This document shows, piece by piece, positions 7,962 to 16,184 of a stretch of 64,000 nt of DNA (positions are counted from its first letter, which is position 1; each line of letters opens with the position of its first letter). This DNA is from Microbacterium sp. BLY (GTDB lineage: Bacteria; Actinomycetota; Actinomycetes; Actinomycetales; Microbacteriaceae): positions 1,364,001 to 1,428,000 of the forward strand of contig NZ_JAGKSR010000001.1 of assembly GCF_017939615.1 (NCBI RefSeq). The letters are read 5' to 3'. The position numbers were made by a program, and so were the translations under genes. Below the pieces are notes generated by a model, which saw only the letters and a program-made list of their open reading frames with translations, searched no databases and was not told the DNA's origin.

Positions 7962-10589
7962 GTGTCCTTTCCGTTCCCTGCCCATCCCGTATCGCACAGC
8001 GCTCCGCGCCAGCCTCGTCGGCTCCTCGCCGCCGCCCTCGGCGTCGCGGTCGCCCTCTCCGGTGCCCTCGTCGCCACGCCCGTGGCGGCGGCGACCGGGG
8101 CCGCCTCCGTCATCCGACCGGCGGCAGCCGCCGCTCCCGCTCCTCTGCTGTCCGATCCCATGAACCGCACCGTCGCCTCCGGGTGGGGTGCGTCTCCCGT
8201 CGGCGCCTGGCGCGTCATCGAGGGCGTCTCGAGCGTCTCGAACGGCCGGGCGATGCTCGCCAGCCGCAAGCCGGGCATCACCGCCCGGGCGACGGTCGCC
8301 GGGGTGAGCGCCGCCGACGTGAACAGCCGATTCACCCTCTCGGTCCCGGCGCTGCCGGTCGGCGGCCCGCTGTATCTCGCGCAGGCCGTCCGCATCACCG
8401 GCAAGGACTCGTACGGCGTGCGCGTGCGCGTGCACCCGGACGGTTCCGCCTATGTGTCCCTGGTCCGGATGACCGACCTTACCGCGGTGCAGAGCCTGAG
8501 CGAGCGCCGACTCCCGTTCACGGTCAAGGCAGGCATGACCGTGGGTGTGGCGCTGGGCGTCACGGGGACGAACCCGGTGTCGCTCGGCGCGAAGGCCTGG
8601 GTGAACGGGGCCGCCGAACCGTCCGCGTGGCAGGTCACGCACACCGACTCCTCGGCCACGCGGATCCCGTCGGCCGGCGGCTACGGGTTCGCCCTCTACA
8701 CGTCTTCGGGCGCGAAGGCCGCCGTTCCGGTGGCGATCGACGACGTGGTCGCCGCCGCTCCGGCTCCTGCTCCCGCGCCTGCTCCGGCCCCGGCGCCCGC
8801 TCCTGCTCCGGCCCCCGCTCCTGCTCCCGCTCCCGCCCCGGCTCCCGCACCGGCTCCCGCTCCGACTCCCGCTCCGGTCACGCCGACGACGCCGGCGACC
8901 CCCGCCGGCGTCCGCGGCGCGCCGGGTGCCGCGGCCCCCGGCTCGCTCTCCTATGCCGCGCCGGCCACGGCCGTCTACGCGTCGCCGACGGGCTCCGACG
9001 GTGCCTCGGGGACGAAGTCCGCTCCGGTGCGCACCATCGCCGCCGCCCTCCGGCTCGTGCCGAACGGCGGTACGGTCGTCCTCCGCGGCGGCACCTACCA
9101 CGAGGAGGTCATCGTCCCCGCGCAGAAGCGCGTGACGATCCAGCCCGCCCCGAACGAGGCGGTGTGGATGGACGGAGCCAAGGCCGTCACCGGCTGGAAG
9201 CCCTCCGGCAGGACATGGGCGGTCGACGGCTGGGATGTCGCCCTCGACTCGAGCCCCACCTACACGAAGGGCGCCCCCGACAACACCCAGCCGGAATGGC
9301 GCTTCGTCGACCCGGCGCATCCGATGGCCGCTCACCCCGACCAGGTCTGGGTCGCGGGCGCGCAGCTGCGGGAGGTGCGTTCTGCGGACGAGGTGGTCGC
9401 GGGCACCTTCTTCGTCGACGATCGCGCCAAGCGCCTCGTGATCGGCACGGATCCGACCGGCAAGACGGTGGAGGCCAGCGTCCTCACGCAGGCGCTGTCG
9501 ATCCGCTCCGCGGGGTCCGAGGTGCGCGGTATCGGGGTCCGCCGGTATGCGACGAGCGTCCCGCAGATGGGCACGGTGATCGCGGCGGCGAACGACGTCA
9601 CGCTCACGGACGTCACCATCCGCGACAACTCGACGACCGGTTTCTACTCGTGGGCGCAGCGCACGACGCTGACGCGGGTCTCGCTGATCGGCAACGGTCT
9701 CCTCGGCGGCGGCGCGTCGCAGGCCGACGGGATGAAGGTCACCCAGATGCTCTCGGTCGGCAACAACGCGGAGCACTTCAACCACGCGCCCGTGTCCGGC
9801 GCGTTCAAGGTCACGCGCACGCAGGGCGTGACCGTGACCGACAGCGCCTTCACCGGCAATGCGGGTCGGGGTCCGTGGTTCGACGAGTCGGTCATCGACA
9901 TCGTGTTCACGGGCAACGACGTCATCGGCAACGCGGGCCACGGGGTCCTCGTGGAGCTCTCGGAGCGTGCTGTCGTCGCGGACAACATCATCGCCCGCAA
10001 CGGAGATTTCGGGCTGTTCGTCCTGAACTCCGGCAACGTGAAGATCTGGAACAACACGTTCGTCGGCAACGGCGACCGTAACGTCAGCATCGGGCAGGAC
10101 GACCGCCGGGCCTCCGACCCGAACGCGGCCGGCCACGACCCGCGCACCCGGTTCGCGCCGCTCGCGCCGTGGATCGTGCGCAACACCGTGATGTCCAACA
10201 ACGTGATGGCCGAGAGCGCCGGCAACTGCCTGGTGTGCGTGCAGGACTTCTCGCAGACGTTCACGGGTGCGCAGATGATGTCGAGCACCAACGGCAACTT
10301 GTACCACCGTGCCTCCGCCAGCGCTCCGCGATGGTTCTCGGCCTGGTCGAGGGGCTCCGTCTCGCGGGACCCGGCGGTCGCCGACACCCTCGCCGCGTTC
10401 ACCGCGGCGACCGGGCAGGACCGGCGCTCGCAGCTCGTGCAGGGGGCGTCGGTGGTGTCCTCGACCTACGTGCTGATCCCCGCGCAGGCACAGCGTCAGG
10501 CCGCCATCGCGGTCCCGGTCCCGTCGGATGTGGCATCGGTATCGCGACTCCCCGGCAACAGCGCGACCCTGGGGGCCCTGCCGCGGTGA
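7962..10589 (+). CDS. Secreted right-handed parallel beta-helix protein
   Basis: Exported protein of about 875 aa that may bind or cleave polysaccharide. Layout from the GTG at 7962: signal peptide to about residue 45 (RRLLAAALGVAVALSG, then ATPVAAATG); a GWG module at 61-262 shared with the 1573-aa protein; an Ala-Pro linker of about 40 residues at 265-307; then a beta-helix at about 334-730 built of short repeats such as NDVTLTDVTIRDNS, TGNDVIGNAGHG and WNNTFVGNGDRN (DUF1565 and Beta_helix style). Beta-helix folds of this kind occur in polysaccharide lyases and glycosidases, so it may trim or release the exopolysaccharide made by the locus, but no catalytic triad can be assigned. The frame is open back to a TTG at 7893. 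The GTG at 7962 gives a normal signal peptide; its SD is weak. The flippase starts 10 bp after the stop. Confidence 0.8.
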   Translation: MSFPFPAHPVSHSAPRQPRRLLAAALGVAVALSGALVATPVAAATGAASVIRPAAAAAPAPLLSDPMNRTVASGWGASPVGAWRVIEGVSSVSNGRAMLASRKPGITARATVAGVSAADVNSRFTLSVPALPVGGPLYLAQAVRITGKDSYGVRVRVHPDGSAYVSLVRMTDLTAVQSLSERRLPFTVKAGMTVGVALGVTGTNPVSLGAKAWVNGAAEPSAWQVTHTDSSATRIPSAGGYGFALYTSSGAKAAVPVAIDDVVAAAPAPAPAPAPAPAPAPAPAPAPAPAPAPAPAPAPAPTPAPVTPTTPATPAGVRGAPGAAAPGSLSYAAPATAVYASPTGSDGASGTKSAPVRTIAAALRLVPNGGTVVLRGGTYHEEVIVPAQKRVTIQPAPNEAVWMDGAKAVTGWKPSGRTWAVDGWDVALDSSPTYTKGAPDNTQPEWRFVDPAHPMAAHPDQVWVAGAQLREVRSADEVVAGTFFVDDRAKRLVIGTDPTGKTVEASVLTQALSIRSAGSEVRGIGVRRYATSVPQMGTVIAAANDVTLTDVTIRDNSTTGFYSWAQRTTLTRVSLIGNGLLGGGASQADGMKVTQMLSVGNNAEHFNHAPVSGAFKVTRTQGVTVTDSAFTGNAGRGPWFDESVIDIVFTGNDVIGNAGHGVLVELSERAVVADNIIARNGDFGLFVLNSGNVKIWNNTFVGNGDRNVSIGQDDRRASDPNAAGHDPRTRFAPLAPWIVRNTVMSNNVMAESAGNCLVCVQDFSQTFTGAQMMSSTNGNLYHRASASAPRWFSAWSRGSVSRDPAVADTLAAFTAATGQDRRSQLVQGASVVSSTYVLIPAQAQRQAAIAVPVPSDVASVSRLPGNSATLGALPR
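8755..8880 (+). repeat. Ala-Pro coding repeat (linker)
   Basis: Imperfect hexanucleotide repeat of the gctcct/gcccc type encoding (AP)n between the GWG module and the beta-helix. Such linkers span cell-wall or matrix layers. It is a likely site of slippage and length variation. Confidence 0.8.
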
Positions 10590-10599
10590 CGATCTAGGT

Positions 10600-11910
10600 A
10601 TGGGTTCTCTTCTCGCTGTCGGCGCCCGCGCGCTGACGATGGTCATCGCGCTGGTCTGCGGCGTTCTCACGACACGGATGATCATCGGGGACGCGGGCGT
10701 CGGCAGCTTCGCCCTCTATACGCTGCTCACCACCATCCCGTCGCTGCTGACCTTCACCGACCTCGGCAGCGGCGCGGTCCTCGTCAACGCGGTGGCGACC
10801 AGCGACGACGTCCGGACCGACGAGAAGCTGCGGTATCAGCTCACGTCGGTCGGTCGGGTTCTCCTGATGTTCGCCGCCTCGGCGATGGCGGTCAACACGG
10901 TGCTGCTCGCCACCGGGGCGTGGGAGGTGGTCTTCGGCGACGCCGGGGGCGAACCGGGGGCGTCCCTGGCGGCGTTCTTCTGCGTCACGATCTTCTGCCT
11001 CGGGATCCCGTTGGGCATCTGGGCGCGGATCATGCTCGGCCAGCGCAAGAACCACATCGTGATCCTGCTGCAGGGGCTCATCTCGCCCCTCACCCTGGCC
11101 GGGGTCTGGCTGCTGCTCACGTTCGGAGGCGAGAACCTCCACTCGTACGTCGCGATCGCCTCGTTCGCGGCATCGCTCATCGTGTCGATCCTGGGCGTTC
11201 TCATCACGGCGCGCACGACGTCGCCGCTCATCCCGTCGGCGGCGCGTATGGTCCTCCGGCCACGTCGGTTCCCCGGCGTTCGGGTGATGGACGTCGGGTG
11301 GCCCATGCTGGCCCAGATGGTGACCTATCCGATCGCCGTGGGGTCGCAACGGTACGTGATCGCCCAGCTCGGGGGGCCGACGGATGTCGCCGAGTACGGC
11401 GTGGCCGGACAGGTCTTCTTCGCGCTCAACGGGCTCGTGATGGCCGGTGGCCTCGCGCTGTGGCCGCACTTCGCCCGGATGCGGCACCAGGGCGACCTGC
11501 GTCGCGGGCCGTTCCTGCTCTCCGCGCTGTTCGCCATCGCGGTCGCGCTCGCCACCGTGTTCGTTTGGCTCATCGGCCCGTGGCTGTTCGGCTTCATCAC
11601 GCAGGGGGAGCTGGTGGTCCGCCCGACCACCATCTTCGCGTTCGGCCTCATGATCATGCTCACTGCCGCCGTCTACCCGCTCGGGATGTTCATCATGGAC
11701 AAGCCCGGCATCCGGTTCCAGGTGATTCCGACCCTCAGCATGGCGGCCGTCGGGATCACGCTGGCGTTCGTGCTCACGCCGATCCTGGGGATCGTCGGTC
11801 CGCTCCTCGGCGTCGCTTTCGCGCTGCTGGTCTGCCAGCTGATCCCGTTCTCGATCTACATCGTCCGCAACCGCGCCCGGCTCACCGCCGACTCCGCCGC
11901 CGCCGTCTGA
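10600..11910 (+). CDS. Oligosaccharide flippase family protein (Wzx)
   Basis: Polytopic membrane protein of 436 aa with about 12 hydrophobic helices. It begins with the MOP-superfamily pattern GSLLAVGARALTMVIAL...LTTRMIIGDAGVGSFALY and contains the mid-protein half-repeat GWPMLAQMVTYPIAVGSQRYVI. It should move undecaprenyl-linked repeat units across the membrane for the Wzy polymerase. The start at 10600 lies 10 bp after the beta-helix gene stop; I prefer it to an in-frame start at 10528, which would overlap that gene. The 100 bp after the stop separate it from the convergent glycosyltransferase genes, with no strong hairpin seen. Confidence 0.85.
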   Translation: MGSLLAVGARALTMVIALVCGVLTTRMIIGDAGVGSFALYTLLTTIPSLLTFTDLGSGAVLVNAVATSDDVRTDEKLRYQLTSVGRVLLMFAASAMAVNTVLLATGAWEVVFGDAGGEPGASLAAFFCVTIFCLGIPLGIWARIMLGQRKNHIVILLQGLISPLTLAGVWLLLTFGGENLHSYVAIASFAASLIVSILGVLITARTTSPLIPSAARMVLRPRRFPGVRVMDVGWPMLAQMVTYPIAVGSQRYVIAQLGGPTDVAEYGVAGQVFFALNGLVMAGGLALWPHFARMRHQGDLRRGPFLLSALFAIAVALATVFVWLIGPWLFGFITQGELVVRPTTIFAFGLMIMLTAAVYPLGMFIMDKPGIRFQVIPTLSMAAVGITLAFVLTPILGIVGPLLGVAFALLVCQLIPFSIYIVRNRARLTADSAAAV

Positions 11911-12012
11911 CCTGGGCTTCCGTCTCCGCATGGTCGGCGCGAGCCTGAGGACGCCCGGCCACGGGTCCGCGCCGCGCCGACGCAGGGCCGTCGGTGTGGC
12001 AGTGGGGCCCGG

Positions 12013-13149
12013 TCAGTCCAGGACGCCGGTGGCGACGGCGGTGCGGTAGACGGCGGGAGCGTGACGGCGCTGCGCCTCGTCGCGGCTGTCGGCGACGCCG
12101 GCCACGAGCTCGTCCCAGCGCGTACGGACGTCGTCGAGCGCGGCGGCGATCGCGGCGGGGTCATCCGGTGTGACGAGCTGGGCGGTGGCGTAACCACCCG
12201 CTGCCTCCCGGAGGCCGCTGCTGTCGCTGGCGATGACGGGGCGCAGCGCGAGGACGCCCTCGACTGCCGTGTTCCCGAACGGTTCGTCCACCCGGGACGG
12301 CACGACCAGGACATCGGCGTCGGCGAGGAAGGGCCAGATGTCCGCGTGGAACCCGGCGAAATGGACCGGGACCCCCGTCTCGTCGGCACGGCGACGAAGG
12401 TCCTGCTCGAACCACTCGTACCCCTCGAAGACGGCGCCCAGCAGGGTGACGTCGACGGCACGCCCGGCGGCGCGGAGCCTGGCGGCCGCGTCGATGATCA
12501 GGTCAGGACCCTTCCGCGGGGAGAGCCGACCGACGTAGAGCACGCGCAGGGCGCCGTCGATGCGGGGGCGCGGCGGGGTGGGCTCGGCTGGCGACGCGAC
12601 GCCGTTGAACACGATGCGCGTGCGGTCGGCCAACGCGGGCAGGGCCCGCCGGATGGTGTCCAGGCTGAACCGACTGTTCACCAGCGTCCGCGTGGACGCG
12701 AGGTGAGGCGCGTAGAGCAGGCGATTCACCAGCGTGTTGCCCGAAGCCTCGGCCTCGTGCACGTGGCTGACGGCCCGGGTGCCGCGGGCCCGGGCGATGA
12801 GCGGCCACTGCGGGATGATGATGGTCGACACGTACACGGCGTCGGGGCGAAGTCGCCCGATCAGCCGCCAGGCGGCGCCGAGGCCGCGGAACATGTCGCG
12901 GAAGAGGCGGGGGAGACCACGCGGGGTGAGCAGCACCTTGCGGAGGACGAGCATCGGCACGATGACGACCTCGGCACCCGCGGCGCGCAGCGGCGCGACC
13001 AGGAGGCCCGTGCTGGGCAGGGCGACGACGACACGGGCGCCCGCATCGACGAGGCCGGCCGCGCTCTCCAGCAGCATCCGGTCGGAGCCGAACATCTCGG
13101 CACCCGGGTGGACGAGCAGCACCGTCTTCCGGCGGTCTCCGGCGGTCAT
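12013..13149 (-). CDS. GT4 family glycosyltransferase
   Basis: Cytoplasmic GT-B glycosyltransferase of 378 aa that adds one sugar to the lipid-linked repeat unit. The N-terminal half starts with VLLVHPGAEMFGSDRMLLES, a typical GT4 acceptor-domain opening. The C-terminal half has YVGRLSPRKGPDLII and the EX7E motif DEPFGNTAVE that binds the nucleotide sugar. Its ATG overlaps the stop of the upstream GT gene by 4 bp (ATGA), so the two are translationally coupled. It is the last gene of the minus-strand run wbaP-like / GT / GT. Donor and acceptor sugars cannot be deduced. Confidence 0.88.
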   Translation of the reverse strand: MTAGDRRKTVLLVHPGAEMFGSDRMLLESAAGLVDAGARVVVALPSTGLLVAPLRAAGAEVVIVPMLVLRKVLLTPRGLPRLFRDMFRGLGAAWRLIGRLRPDAVYVSTIIIPQWPLIARARGTRAVSHVHEAEASGNTLVNRLLYAPHLASTRTLVNSRFSLDTIRRALPALADRTRIVFNGVASPAEPTPPRPRIDGALRVLYVGRLSPRKGPDLIIDAAARLRAAGRAVDVTLLGAVFEGYEWFEQDLRRRADETGVPVHFAGFHADIWPFLADADVLVVPSRVDEPFGNTAVEGVLALRPVIASDSSGLREAAGGYATAQLVTPDDPAAIAAALDDVRTRWDELVAGVADSRDEAQRRHAPAVYRTAVATGVLD

Positions 13150-14339
13150 CGTGCCGTGTCCGCGGGTGCGGGCGTCCAGTCCGTGCTCCGCCGACGCGCG
13201 CGCCGAGCGGATCGGTGGATGCTGGAGCCTTCCGCCAGGCGGCGGGCGAGGCTCTCGTACTCGTCGGCGACGTCGTCCCAGCGGAAGCGGGTGCGCGCGA
13301 TCTCCTGGACCGCGGCGGCGTGCGCCTCACGGGTGGCGGGATCGGCTTCCGCGGCCTCCACGTGCGTTGCGACGTCGTCCGCGGCGGCGAAGAACCAGCC
13401 GTTCCCGTCGAGCACCTCCCGGTTGAACGGCACTTCGAACCCGATCACCGCGGTGCGGGCGCCCATGGCGCGCAGCAACGACGGGTTGGTGCCGCCGACG
13501 GAGTGGCCGTGCAGGTACGTCGCGGCGTGCGCGTAGAGCGCGTCGAGGAGGTCCTGATCGTAGACGCCGCCCACGAGGCGGATCCGCTCGTCGCCGGCGG
13601 CCGCGTCGTGGATCTCCTGGATGTATCCGGCGGAGTAGGGGGCGGAACCCACCACCACGAGGGGCAGCCGCGCGGAGCTCGCGCGGTAGCCGCGGACGAT
13701 CTCGAGCACGTGGTTCTCCGGCTCGAACCGCGCGACCACGAGGTGGAAGCCGTCGGGCGTGAGGTCCATCTCGGCGAGACGGTCGGTCGACGGCTCGTCC
13801 AGGATCGGCGCGCCGTAGCGGATGAGCTCGGTGGGCACGTCGAACTGGTGGCGGTAGTAGTCGGAGATGCCCGGGGCGTCGGCGATGAGCGCGTCCCCGG
13901 TGCGGACGCCGAACTGCTCGGCCCAGCGGTAGTAGGCCTTACCACGCGGTCCCCACTTCGAACGTCGCCACTCCAGTCCGTCCATGTGGAGGGCGACGGG
14001 CGCCCGACGCAGACGGAGCAGCGGCAGGAACGGCGAGTTCGCCGCGTTGAAGACGAACGTGGCGTCGGGGCGACGGTGGAACAGGAGGTGCAGAGCCGAC
14101 AGGCCGGTGTGACTGAGCGTCTCGACCTGCTTCACCGGGACGGCGGGAAGGTGCACCACCCGCATTCCGAGGTACTCCTTCTCGCGGTGTTCGGACCCGC
14201 GCGTGTACACGACGACGTCGTGCCCGCGGTCGGCGAGTCGGCGGCCCACCTCTTCGATGGCCGTCTCGAACCCGCCGTAGGCGGCGGGCACGCCGCGGGT
14301 CCCCACCATCGCGATCGTGAGGGGTGTCGTATTACTCAT
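13146..14339 (-). CDS. DUF1972-type rhamnosyltransferase-like glycosyltransferase (GT4)
   Basis: A 397-aa GT-B enzyme with the DUF1972 opening IAMVGTRGVPAAYGGFETAI, common in rhamnosyl- and related transferases of exopolysaccharide loci. The second half carries the donor-binding region (VVARFEPENHVLEIV and SVGGTNPSLLRAMGA). The C-terminal tail of about 25 residues is arginine-rich and proline-rich (RSARRARRRSTDW). It lies 4 bp behind the initiating transferase gene and overlaps the next GT by 4 bp, so it is an operon member. Rhamnose as donor is a family-level guess, not read from sequence. Confidence 0.85.
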   Translation of the reverse strand: MSNTTPLTIAMVGTRGVPAAYGGFETAIEEVGRRLADRGHDVVVYTRGSEHREKEYLGMRVVHLPAVPVKQVETLSHTGLSALHLLFHRRPDATFVFNAANSPFLPLLRLRRAPVALHMDGLEWRRSKWGPRGKAYYRWAEQFGVRTGDALIADAPGISDYYRHQFDVPTELIRYGAPILDEPSTDRLAEMDLTPDGFHLVVARFEPENHVLEIVRGYRASSARLPLVVVGSAPYSAGYIQEIHDAAAGDERIRLVGGVYDQDLLDALYAHAATYLHGHSVGGTNPSLLRAMGARTAVIGFEVPFNREVLDGNGWFFAAADDVATHVEAAEADPATREAHAAAVQEIARTRFRWDDVADEYESLARRLAEGSSIHRSARRARRRSTDWTPAPADTAR

Positions 14340-14343
14340 CCGC

Positions 14344-15870
14344 TCAGTATGCCCCGCTCGGCTGCGCCATGACCTTGGCGGTGCGCCACATGATCTGGAG
14401 GTCGTTCATGACGGACCAGTTCTCCACGTACCGGAGGTCGAGGCGCACGCTCTCGTCCCACGACAGGTCGCTGCGCCCGGAGACCTGCCACAGGCCCGTG
14501 ATGCCGGGCTTGATGTACAGGCGACGGAACACCGTCCCGTCGTACGCGGTGACCTCACTCGGCAGCGGCGGACGAGGGCCCACGACGCTCATGTCGCCGA
14601 CGAGGACGTTCCAGAACTGCGGGAGCTCGTCGAGGGAGAGCTTGCGCAGCACCTTGCCGACGCGCGTGACCCGCGGGTCGTCCTTCATCTTGAAGAGGAG
14701 GCCGGCGCCCTCGTTGTGCTCCTTGAGCGCGGCCAGCTGCTTCTCCGCGTCGGTGCGCATGGAGCGGAACTTGACCATCTTGAACGTGCGCCCGTCACGA
14801 CCGACGCGCTCCTGGAAGAAGAACACCGGTCCCGGCGAGTCGAGCTTGATGAGGGCGCTGAGCACGGGCGTGAGCAGCGCGATCGGGATCAGTGCGATCG
14901 TGGCGACCACGATGTCCAGGGCACGCTTGAGCAGGTGCACCCCGCCCTCATAGGTCGGGATCTTCACCTGGATCAGCGGAAGGCCGTCGACCTGCCGCAG
15001 CGAGATGCGGGGGCCCGCGACGTCCGTCAGGCGGCTGGAGAGCACGAGCTCGGCGGCTGTGCCCTCGAGCTGCCAGCTGAGCTGCTTGACGAAGTCGGGG
15101 GACCCCTCGGGGCGGCTCGCCACGATGATGGTGTCCGCCCCGAGCTGTGCCGCCGCCGCGGCGACGGTGTCCACATCGCCCACGACCGGGTAGATGCTCT
15201 CCCCGATCCTGAGCGCGCCGGCCGTGCGATCCAGCAACGTCGTCCCCACGACGTGATAGCCGTTCTCCCCGCCCTTCTGCAGGGAGTCGATCACATATTC
15301 GACGTCCTCGGTGGCGCCGACCACCAGTGTCCTCGACGCGAACCGCCCGGACAGGCGCTGCCGCTGCAGCCAGCGGCGCCATGTCCAGCGGGCGAAGAGG
15401 AGGCCGAGCATGCCGACCGGAAGTGCGATGAAGAACAGCGGCTGCAGTCCTTCCCACTCCAGGAGCACGCCCGCGATGGCGGTGATGCCGAAGGCGAGAC
15501 CGGCCGCGTGTGCCACGCGGCGGTACTCGGTGGCCCCGGACCCGAAGATGGCGGCGGCTCGGCTGTTGAGCGCCGACAGCATCAGGTACCAGGCGAGGCT
15601 CAGCAATGCGGCGTTGCGCACAGCCTCGGTCACCGCGACGCCGGTGACCAGTTGGACCGCCGCCGTCAGTGCGACGGCGATCAGGATGACAGCCGCATCC
15701 GTGATCCGCAGCCGCATCCGATAGCGACGCTCCCACTGGAGGCGTCGTTCGAGCGTCGCCGACACGCGCGGCGTGCTCGCCGCCGGCGTCACCGACGCGG
15801 TCGCTCGCGGAGCCGTGATCGGCGTGAAACCCGTACGAGCGATGCTCAGAGCATCCTCGACGGAAGTCAT
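14344..15870 (-). CDS. Exopolysaccharide polyprenyl glycosylphosphotransferase (WbaP/CpsE-like)
   Basis: Initiating enzyme of 508 aa: it transfers a sugar-1-phosphate from a nucleotide sugar to undecaprenyl phosphate. Four or five N-terminal membrane helices (about residues 50-180) are followed by a Rossmann-like segment (TLVVGATEDVEYVI) and then the catalytic Bac_transf domain. That domain begins at KRALDIVVATIALIPIALL and contains KFRSM, LSLDELPQFWNVLVGDMSVV, GPRPPLP and KPGITGLWQVSGRS. It is the first gene of the minus-strand EPS operon. Regulation may act through the palindrome and direct repeats 50-95 bp upstream. Galactose or glucose phosphate is the usual substrate of the family. Confidence 0.92.
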   Translation of the reverse strand: MTSVEDALSIARTGFTPITAPRATASVTPAASTPRVSATLERRLQWERRYRMRLRITDAAVILIAVALTAAVQLVTGVAVTEAVRNAALLSLAWYLMLSALNSRAAAIFGSGATEYRRVAHAAGLAFGITAIAGVLLEWEGLQPLFFIALPVGMLGLLFARWTWRRWLQRQRLSGRFASRTLVVGATEDVEYVIDSLQKGGENGYHVVGTTLLDRTAGALRIGESIYPVVGDVDTVAAAAAQLGADTIIVASRPEGSPDFVKQLSWQLEGTAAELVLSSRLTDVAGPRISLRQVDGLPLIQVKIPTYEGGVHLLKRALDIVVATIALIPIALLTPVLSALIKLDSPGPVFFFQERVGRDGRTFKMVKFRSMRTDAEKQLAALKEHNEGAGLLFKMKDDPRVTRVGKVLRKLSLDELPQFWNVLVGDMSVVGPRPPLPSEVTAYDGTVFRRLYIKPGITGLWQVSGRSDLSWDESVRLDLRYVENWSVMNDLQIMWRTAKVMAQPSGAY

Positions 15871-15921
15871 GCCGAGGCCCCTTGAGCCGTGAATGTACGC
15901 AGATAACCCCAGTGCGCCATC

Positions 15922-15939
15922 GTTTCCCCAGTTTTCCCC
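15922..15939 (-). promoter_or_regulatory. Direct repeat tttccccag x2 upstream of the EPS operon
   Basis: On the minus strand this reads as two copies of ctggggaaa in tandem, 9-nt spacing, about 52-70 bp before the start codon of the glycosylphosphotransferase. It could be a regulator-binding array or part of the 5' leader. Confidence 0.35.
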
Positions 15940-15942
15940 AGA

Positions 15943-15963
15943 CCGTGAACCCCACGTTCACGG
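15943..15963. promoter_or_regulatory. Inverted repeat CCGTGAAC-N5-GTTCACGG
   Basis: Perfect 8-bp arms with a 5-bp spacer, 73 bp upstream of the EPS operon start codon. The size and symmetry fit a dimeric repressor or activator (LacI/GntR/LuxR type). A further half-site CCGTGAA occurs at 15887. Confidence 0.5.
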
Positions 15964-16184
15964 ACACGTCTGCGTCCCGACCCCTCGGGTCCTGCTGATG
16001 CTTCGCGATCCCACATCGCGAAGGGCGTCCTCATCGTCCCAACCGATGAGGCGTGCAGCAGGCACTGCAGACGTCCAACACTGTAGCGGATCCCGGCGGC
16101 GGACGGAAGCGCCCGCCGGGGATTGGTCGCGAATCGGATCCGGAATACTGCATGACGGTGCGTGCGCGGGGCTAGTCTGTCGCG

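Larger units (their letters stand above)
15871..16184. other. 314-bp intergenic region between the EPS operon and ltrA
   Basis: Divergent spacer, no gene seen. Near the EPS side are a 9-bp direct repeat and a palindrome (entered separately). A single CCGTGAA half-site at 15887 matches one palindrome arm. The middle, 15964-16160, shows nothing I can interpret. The ltrA -10 TAGTCT is at 16173. Confidence 0.6.

Noticed and set aside
8755..8880. Repeat considered as a CRISPR or satellite array
   Set aside because: It is an in-frame (AP)n coding linker without spacers of equal length.
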